Below, in pieces: positions 6,140 to 10,922 of a stretch of DNA of 13,497 bases (position 1 is the first letter of the stretch; each line of letters opens with the position of its first letter). The notes under the pieces were generated by a model. That model made no database searches. It saw only the letters and a list, made by a program, of their open reading frames with translations, and was not told the origin of the DNA. The DNA is from DASQWC01 sp035640475 (GTDB lineage Bacteria > Actinomycetota > JAICYB01), in assembly GCA_035640475.1 (NCBI GenBank), contig DASQWC010000218.1, positions 1 through 13,497 on the forward strand, read 5' to 3'. The translations under genes were made by a program, and so were the position numbers.

Positions 6140-7198
6140 TTACGAGGCCTGGCGCTCCCACCAGCGAATCGGATGCTCCTTGCCGAAGCGGCCTTCGTAC
6201 TCGGTGATTCCGTTCTGGTAGTAGCTCCGGCCGTCCGCCATCACTTTGTCGCAGAACTCCTTCGACAGCCCGGCCACGCGCAGCCGCTTCGTCAGCGATT
6301 GAAGTGAGAACTCGATGATTTCGAGCGGCGAAATCCGCAGGTTCTCGGGGATCAGGTCCGGATCGTCGATCGGGACCTCGCGGTCCGGCGCGAGGATCGT
6401 CCAGCACGCCGGCTCGAGCGTCGTCTCGATCATTTCCTCGACCGGCTTGGTGAAGCCTTTGACGATGCCGTCACGCAGGGCACCGACACCGTAGTTCACA
6501 TGGCGTGACTCGTCGCGCGTCACCGCCGTGAAGCCGGCGTAGAACCCCGGCATCACGCCGAACTGGCGAAGCGTTCGCAGGATGAACTTCTGACCCGTGA
6601 GCGCGAGCATCCCTTCGACGACGAAGTGATAGATCGTGATTCCCTGCAGCCACGTGGCGTAGTCGCTCGGGTTCTCGCGCACCCGGCTCACGGCGTCGGC
6701 GAGGTGCGTGTTGAAGATCTTCTGGAATCCAGACACGGCTTCGGGCCGGATGGCGTTTAGCGCGCCGCTCAACCCTCCGGAGATCCCGAGCACCTCGTCG
6801 AAGAAGCGCATGAAGAACACGGTGTGGCGCGCTTCATCGACGACTTGTGTCGACAGGAAGATTCGGTCTTCCTCGGTGGGTGCCGCGTGCAGAATCGGGC
6901 CGAGCGTGTCCGTGACTGCTTGCTCACCGATGAAGAACAGCGTCCACGTCGCTTGCAGCTGGTCGCCGATCCCCGGGAACTGCGACAGGTTCTGCCAATG
7001 CTCTTTGTCCTGCGTGAAGTCGAGGTCGGCAACCGCCCACTGTTGCTTCTCCCAGCGCGAGTAGAGATCGAGCGGCGACGGCCGAGCCTGCATGAGGTGG
7101 TCCATCTGCTGGTAGACGTCGTCGATGTCGACGCGCTCGAGGCCCTTGACGTCCGCGGCCTCGACTTCCCGCACGATGTCGTCGATTGCTCGTGCCAT
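6140..7198 (-). CDS. R2-like ligand-binding oxidase (R2lox), Mn/Fe ferritin-like
   Basis: R2lox proteins resemble the ribonucleotide reductase R2 subunit but carry a Mn/Fe centre and bind a long-chain fatty-acid-like ligand; their reaction is unknown. All six metal ligands can be placed: E92 (GEQAVT), E122 and H125 (DEARH), E195 (VVEGMLALTG), E230 and H233 (RDESRH). The two residues that form the family's Val-Tyr cross-link are also present, V95 and Y190, at the same spacing as V71 and Y162 of M. tuberculosis Rv0233. At 352 residues it is longer than Rv0233 (about 314), mainly by N-terminal extension. ATG at 7198 follows GAGGAGG by 5 nt. It lies 57 nt after an MFS gene on the same strand. A true NrdF is unlikely, as no large subunit gene is nearby and the cross-link pair is R2lox-specific. 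Confidence 0.88.
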   Translation of the reverse strand: MARAIDDIVREVEAADVKGLERVDIDDVYQQMDHLMQARPSPLDLYSRWEKQQWAVADLDFTQDKEHWQNLSQFPGIGDQLQATWTLFFIGEQAVTDTLGPILHAAPTEEDRIFLSTQVVDEARHTVFFMRFFDEVLGISGGLSGALNAIRPEAVSGFQKIFNTHLADAVSRVRENPSDYATWLQGITIYHFVVEGMLALTGQKFILRTLRQFGVMPGFYAGFTAVTRDESRHVNYGVGALRDGIVKGFTKPVEEMIETTLEPACWTILAPDREVPIDDPDLIPENLRISPLEIIEFSLQSLTKRLRVAGLSKEFCDKVMADGRSYYQNGITEYEGRFGKEHPIRWWERQAS

Positions 7199-7255
7199 AC
7201 CTGCCTCCTCAGGGGCCGTTTCAGGATGCGCGTAAGCGCCCCGTATAACTGTTGC

Positions 7256-8575
7256 TCAGAGTGTATCCGTGAGATCGAAGGGCTGAGACGGCGCGTCCGG
7301 CTTGTGATCCGGATAGATACGCCTGACGTCATCGTTCGCGAATCTTCCGGCGCTCGCAGCTATCAGCGCACCGACCACGAGCATCGGCGCCGTCACCGCC
7401 ATGCCCGTTCGGATGCCGAACGAGTCGCCGACACGGCCCACGATCGGCAAAGCAATCACGCCCAACAGCGCGACGATCTCGAACAGGGCAAAGCCGCTCG
7501 CGCGGGACTCGGGAGGTGAAACGAGCGAAACGATCGCGACGCCGCCGGAGATCAGAACGGTCGCGAACACCTGGATGGAGTACGCACACACAATCCCGAT
7601 CCAAAGCGACGGCGCCCACGCCGCACCGAGGATGAAGACCGCGATCGGCAGGGCGCCCAGCCCGAAGTAGCGCACGGCGCGGCCGGCGTCGCCGGCGATC
7701 CCGCGATCGATCAACGTCGATCCGACGACCAGCCCGAGCAAGATGAACGGCGTATCGAAGGACTGGATCACGCCGCGCGCGCCCGGCCCAACGTTGAAGA
7801 CATCGCTGTAGTACAGGGCGAACAGCGGCTGGAGCCCGATCGCGACGAAGGCCAGGAACGGAAACGCGATCACCAGACGCCGGAGCGTCCTGATCCCCAA
7901 GAGCGAGCCGATCGCGGTCCGAAAGTTCGGTCGTCCTTCAACAAGCCGCGAGCCGGTGGGCTCCGGGTTCTTCAGCGCAACCATCGCAACGACGACGAGC
8001 GCGAAGGTCGGCGCCGAAAGAGCGAAGAACGGCACACGCCAGCCGACGGCCTGCGCGACGAAGCCTGCGATCAAGGGACCGCAGAAGGCGCCGACCGTGT
8101 TCGCCGCTCGATGCGCGCTGATCACTTTCGCGCGAGCAGACGGCGGGTAGTAATCGGATAACAAGCTCGAGTGGATCGGGCTGTTCACTGCTCGTCCGAG
8201 CCCGGCCCCCACTCGCGCAATGCCGAGAAGGACCACCGTCGTCGCGAGGCCCGTGAAGATCGAGAACAGCCCCCAGGTCGCCGCTCCGGCGATGGCGATC
8301 GGAATGCGCCGGCCGCGGTCACCGAGCCGGGCGATCGGCAGGGCGAGGACCAGACCGACAGGGATCACCGCCGCTTGGAGCGCGGTCACGCCGGTCAGGT
8401 TGAGGCCGAAGTGATCGCGGATCTCCGGCAGCAGCACGCTGAAGGCCGTCCGGTCGAGCTCGTCGACGGCATTGAGCCCGAACAAGATGAGCAGCGGCGC
8501 GATCGAGGCGCCCCCGCCGAGGGCAGCGATGCGCGCTCCGAGACCGCGCCGCACCTCGGGGACGCTCGCCTCCAT
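7256..8575 (-). CDS. MFS transporter
   Basis: This 439-residue major facilitator protein probably has 12 membrane helices. The first helix starts near IAPLLILFGLNAVDELDRTAF, and the cytoplasmic loop after helix 2 carries RLGDRGRRIPI, a good fit to MFS motif A (GxxxDRxGRR). A longer loop near the middle (KNPEPTGSRLVEGRP) separates the two halves, and the C-terminus is hydrophilic. The substrate cannot be read from sequence. I chose ATG at 8575 because the open frame upstream overlaps the preceding small gene and adds only a hydrophilic stretch. The start lies 11 nt after that gene's stop, so the two are probably cotranscribed. R2lox follows on the same strand, so export or uptake of its ligand or product is a reasonable guess. 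Confidence 0.88.
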   Translation of the reverse strand: MEASVPEVRRGLGARIAALGGGASIAPLLILFGLNAVDELDRTAFSVLLPEIRDHFGLNLTGVTALQAAVIPVGLVLALPIARLGDRGRRIPIAIAGAATWGLFSIFTGLATTVVLLGIARVGAGLGRAVNSPIHSSLLSDYYPPSARAKVISAHRAANTVGAFCGPLIAGFVAQAVGWRVPFFALSAPTFALVVVAMVALKNPEPTGSRLVEGRPNFRTAIGSLLGIRTLRRLVIAFPFLAFVAIGLQPLFALYYSDVFNVGPGARGVIQSFDTPFILLGLVVGSTLIDRGIAGDAGRAVRYFGLGALPIAVFILGAAWAPSLWIGIVCAYSIQVFATVLISGGVAIVSLVSPPESRASGFALFEIVALLGVIALPIVGRVGDSFGIRTGMAVTAPMLVVGALIAASAGRFANDDVRRIYPDHKPDAPSQPFDLTDTL

Positions 8576-8586
8576 CGCGCGGGAGC

Positions 8587-8799
8587 CTAGCTCAAAGCGT
8601 GGTACAGCCGTTCGACCAAGAACGTTGTAGCGAAGAGCGCCACCGGACCGAAGGCGTGCCACGCGCGGATCGTCCGCTTGCCCGATGAATCCGTGAGTCG
8701 TTCTGCGGCCGCGAGTGCGACGACGCCCACGGAGACGCCGCCGGTGATGAACAGCACGAGGTGAATTGCGCGCTCCACGAGCGCCGTGTGGACGTCCAC
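8587..8799 (-). CDS. Small two-helix membrane protein
   Basis: This 70-residue product has two hydrophobic segments, about residues 13-33 (HLVLFITGGVSVGVVALAAA) and 48-66 (HAFGPVALFATTFLVERLY), joined by a short charged loop with DSSGKRTIR. That is a plausible two-helix membrane protein; I recognise no family. It starts with GTG at 8799, and the start codon lies in a 12-bp palindrome (8788-8799). A GGGAG about 16 nt upstream is rather far for a ribosome-binding site. It ends 11 nt before the MFS start, so it may act with the transporter. The opposite strand holds no better candidate there. Moderately sure it is real. Confidence 0.55.
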   Translation of the reverse strand: MDVHTALVERAIHLVLFITGGVSVGVVALAAAERLTDSSGKRTIRAWHAFGPVALFATTFLVERLYHALS

Positions 8800-8836
8800 G
8801 GATGGAGAGTAGCGACTCCCTCTAGAGGCCCGAGCG

Positions 8837-8842
8837 TAGACT
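8837..8842 (+). promoter_or_regulatory. Candidate -10 element for the SDR gene
   Basis: TAGACT fits TAnnnT and ends 8 nt before the ATG at 8851, which has no Shine-Dalgarno. Transcription would start at or next to the ATG, giving a leaderless mRNA. The 51-nt gap between this gene and the divergent small gene also holds a 10-bp palindrome at 8819-8828. Confidence 0.4.
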
Positions 8843-8850
8843 CACTCGAC

Positions 8851-9702
8851 ATGTCGAAGCGACCCTCCAAGGCCGTCCTCATCACAGGCTGCTCGACGGG
8901 AATCGGACGAGCCACGGCTGAGCGTCTGGCTCGCCGGGGCCACACCGTCTACGCAACAGCTCGACGCCTCGAGTCGATCACCGACCTCGCGGAGAAGGGC
9001 TGCAAGACGCTCGCCCTCGACGTGAACGACGAGAAGTCGATGAAGGCGGCCGTCGCAAAGGTCGTGAAGGCGGAAGGAGCGGTCGGTGCGCTGGTCAACA
9101 ACGCGGGCTACGCGCTCGAAGGATGCGTCGAGGAAGCATCGATGGACGACGTCCGCAAGCAGTTCGAGACGAACGTCTTCGGTCTCGTCCGGCTGTGCCA
9201 GCTTGTGCTCCCCGGCATGCGCAAGCAGCGATGGGGACGCATCGTCAACATCAGCTCGGTCGGCGGCAAGCTCGTGTTCCCCGGCGGCGGCTTCTACCAC
9301 GCGACGAAGCACGCGGTCGAGGCGCTGAGCGACGCGCTCCGCTTCGAGGTTCGCGGGTTCGGCATCCACGTGAGCATCGTCGAGCCGGGCTTGATCAAGA
9401 CGGCCTTCGGCGACACGGCCACCGCAACCGTCGGCATTCCGGACGGTCCCTACGCGTCGTTCAACAAGGCCGTTGCCGAACGGGTCGGCGGCGCGTACGA
9501 AGGCGTCATGGGACGACTCGCCGCCGCCGGACCGGAAACCGTCGCACGGGTCGTCGACAGAGCCGTCTCCTCGCGCGTTCCGCAGACGCGTTACCGCGTG
9601 ACGAGCGGAGCACGCTTCATGCTGACGGCACGGAAGCTCATGCCGGATCGGGCCTTCGACACCTTGCTCAGAGCGCAGTTCCCGAGACCGAAACCGGATT
9701 GA
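8851..9702 (+). CDS. Classical short-chain dehydrogenase/reductase (SDR)
   Basis: This 283-residue NAD(P)-dependent oxidoreductase has a Rossmann fold with TGCSTGIG at 12-19, LDVND at 56-60 and NNAG at 83-86. The active site is N109, S136 (in NISSVGG), Y149 and K153 (YHATK). The start of the second helix carries ATARR, suggesting NADP(H). The C-terminal 80 residues resemble single-domain SDRs that act on hydrophobic alcohols or ketones (17-beta-HSD or retinol dehydrogenase type), but the substrate cannot be told. ATG at 8851 places the fold exactly at the N-terminus; no ribosome-binding site is visible and the mRNA may be leaderless. Its stop overlaps the TTG start of the next gene by 4 nt, so it is coupled to a YhhN-family membrane protein. 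Confidence 0.9.
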   Translation: MSKRPSKAVLITGCSTGIGRATAERLARRGHTVYATARRLESITDLAEKGCKTLALDVNDEKSMKAAVAKVVKAEGAVGALVNNAGYALEGCVEEASMDDVRKQFETNVFGLVRLCQLVLPGMRKQRWGRIVNISSVGGKLVFPGGGFYHATKHAVEALSDALRFEVRGFGIHVSIVEPGLIKTAFGDTATATVGIPDGPYASFNKAVAERVGGAYEGVMGRLAAAGPETVARVVDRAVSSRVPQTRYRVTSGARFMLTARKLMPDRAFDTLLRAQFPRPKPD

Positions 9703-10328
9703 CCGATTTCTCGTGGCTGCTGTTCGACGCAGCCATCTTCTTTGCCGCTGCGGATTGGATCGCGGTTGCGCTCCGCAACAAAACGCTCGAGTACGTCTGC
9801 AAGCCCGCGGCCATCGCGTTTCTCATCGCGGTTGCCCTCGCCGTTCAACCGCGCAACGACGTGCAGCGCTGGGCGTTCGTCGTCGCGCTGGTCTTCTCCC
9901 TCGCCGGCGACGTCCTGCTCATGGTGGATCGGTTCCTGCCCGGTCTGATTGCGTTCTTCGGGGGCCACGTGGCCTACATCGTCGGGCTGCGATCGGGCCG
10001 CACGGATTTTCGTCCGCTCCTGCTCTCGGCCCTCATCGTGTTCGTCGCGATCGTCTTTGTCGGCGCCAGGATTCTCGTCGCCGTTCGTGAGCGTTCCCCG
10101 GAGCTCGGCACTCCGGTCTCCGCGTACATCGCGGTCATCTCGGTGATGGTCGCGTGCGCGCTCGCGTCGGGGAACCCGCTCGCGGCAACCGGCGCGGCGC
10201 TCTTCATGGTCTCCGACTCGTTGATTGCGTGGAACCGATTCGTCAAGCCGCTGAGCTGGGCTCCCATCACGATCATCGTGACGTATCACCTCGCGCAGGC
10301 CGGATTGGTCTTGTCGCTTTCGAACTGA
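9699..10328 (+). CDS. YhhN/TMEM86-family integral membrane protein (lysoplasmalogenase-like)
   Basis: The TMEM86/YhhN family includes lysoplasmalogenases, which cleave the vinyl-ether bond of lysoplasmalogens to give a fatty aldehyde. The 209-residue product has about eight hydrophobic segments and the family's conserved patches: KPAAIAFLIA at 35-44, FSLAGDVLLM at 66-75 (D71), GHVAYIVGL at 89-97, FMVSDSLIAWNRF at 169-181 (D174) and TYHLAQAGL at 195-203. The start is TTG at 9699, overlapping the SDR stop by 4 nt; the frame upstream is antisense-like noise within the SDR gene. Its stop directly abuts the stop of the convergent tetR. Many bacterial YhhN proteins have no tested activity, so the exact reaction is uncertain, but with the SDR it fits ether-lipid or aldehyde handling. 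Confidence 0.85.
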   Translation: MTDFSWLLFDAAIFFAAADWIAVALRNKTLEYVCKPAAIAFLIAVALAVQPRNDVQRWAFVVALVFSLAGDVLLMVDRFLPGLIAFFGGHVAYIVGLRSGRTDFRPLLLSALIVFVAIVFVGARILVAVRERSPELGTPVSAYIAVISVMVACALASGNPLAATGAALFMVSDSLIAWNRFVKPLSWAPITIIVTYHLAQAGLVLSLSN

Positions 10329-10922
10329 CTACGGCGCGAGGGCGGCGCGCAGAAAGCCGACGAGCTCGCCCGACGCGCCGCGGCGTGAACGCGGGTCGAG
10401 GATCGCGCGCTGCACGGACGACTCGGTGAGATATCCGATGACGGCCGAGTAGATCGTGAGCAGCGCGATGCGCGGGTTCTGGCGACGAAGCACACCCTCG
10501 TCCATACCGCGCTCGAACCAGTCGACGGCGGAGTCGACGAGGGGACCGAGCGCTTTCGCCACCGCATCGGAAACCGGGGGCCCGGAACGCGCGACCTCAC
10601 GGATGAGTCCGAGCACCTCGGGACGCCCGCGCGCGAGCTCACTGGCAGCCTCGATGAAGACCGGGAGCCGGTCGAGCCCGCCGGGATCGTTCTCCTTCAG
10701 CGCGCCGTCGAGGGCCGCGTAGACGGCCTGGGCGGCCTCGGCGCTGGCGGCCGCGAACAGGTCGGCTTTGCTCGGAAAGTAGTACAGAAGCGTCTGCTTA
10801 CGAACGCCGACCGTCGCGGCAACCTCGTCCAGGCTCGTCCCGCCGTACCCGTGGCGTCCGAAGAGCTGGACGGCCGCCTGGACGATCCTGGCTCTCGTTG
10901 CAGTCCCACCCGTCCGCGGCAT
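10329..10922 (-). CDS. TetR/AcrR-family transcriptional regulator
   Basis: This 197-residue repressor-type regulator has the TetR N-terminal domain: TRARIVQAAVQLFGRHGYGG at 9-28, helix-turn-helix TSLDEVAATVGVRKQTLLYYF at 29-49, and SKADLFAA. The C-terminal ligand domain is unlike any I recognise. ATG at 10922 follows GGGAGG (10937-10932) by 9 nt. It is divergent from the acyl-CoA reductase fusion gene, and an 18-bp palindrome at 10949-10966 lies between them, overlapping the other gene's promoter. It therefore probably represses that gene and itself, responding perhaps to an acyl-CoA or fatty alcohol. Its stop touches that of the YhhN gene with no spacer. Confidence 0.92.
   Translation of the reverse strand: MPRTGGTATRARIVQAAVQLFGRHGYGGTSLDEVAATVGVRKQTLLYYFPSKADLFAAASAEAAQAVYAALDGALKENDPGGLDRLPVFIEAASELARGRPEVLGLIREVARSGPPVSDAVAKALGPLVDSAVDWFERGMDEGVLRRQNPRIALLTIYSAVIGYLTESSVQRAILDPRSRRGASGELVGFLRAALAP

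Noticed and set aside
6140..7198. Ribonucleotide reductase small subunit NrdF
   Set aside because: The Val and Tyr of the R2lox cross-link are in place, the sequence pattern follows Rv0233, and no large subunit gene is nearby.
8576..8662. 29-residue N-terminal extension of the MFS transporter
   Set aside because: It would overlap the 70-residue membrane protein and adds a hydrophilic stretch; ATG 8575 gives a normal MFS N-terminus.
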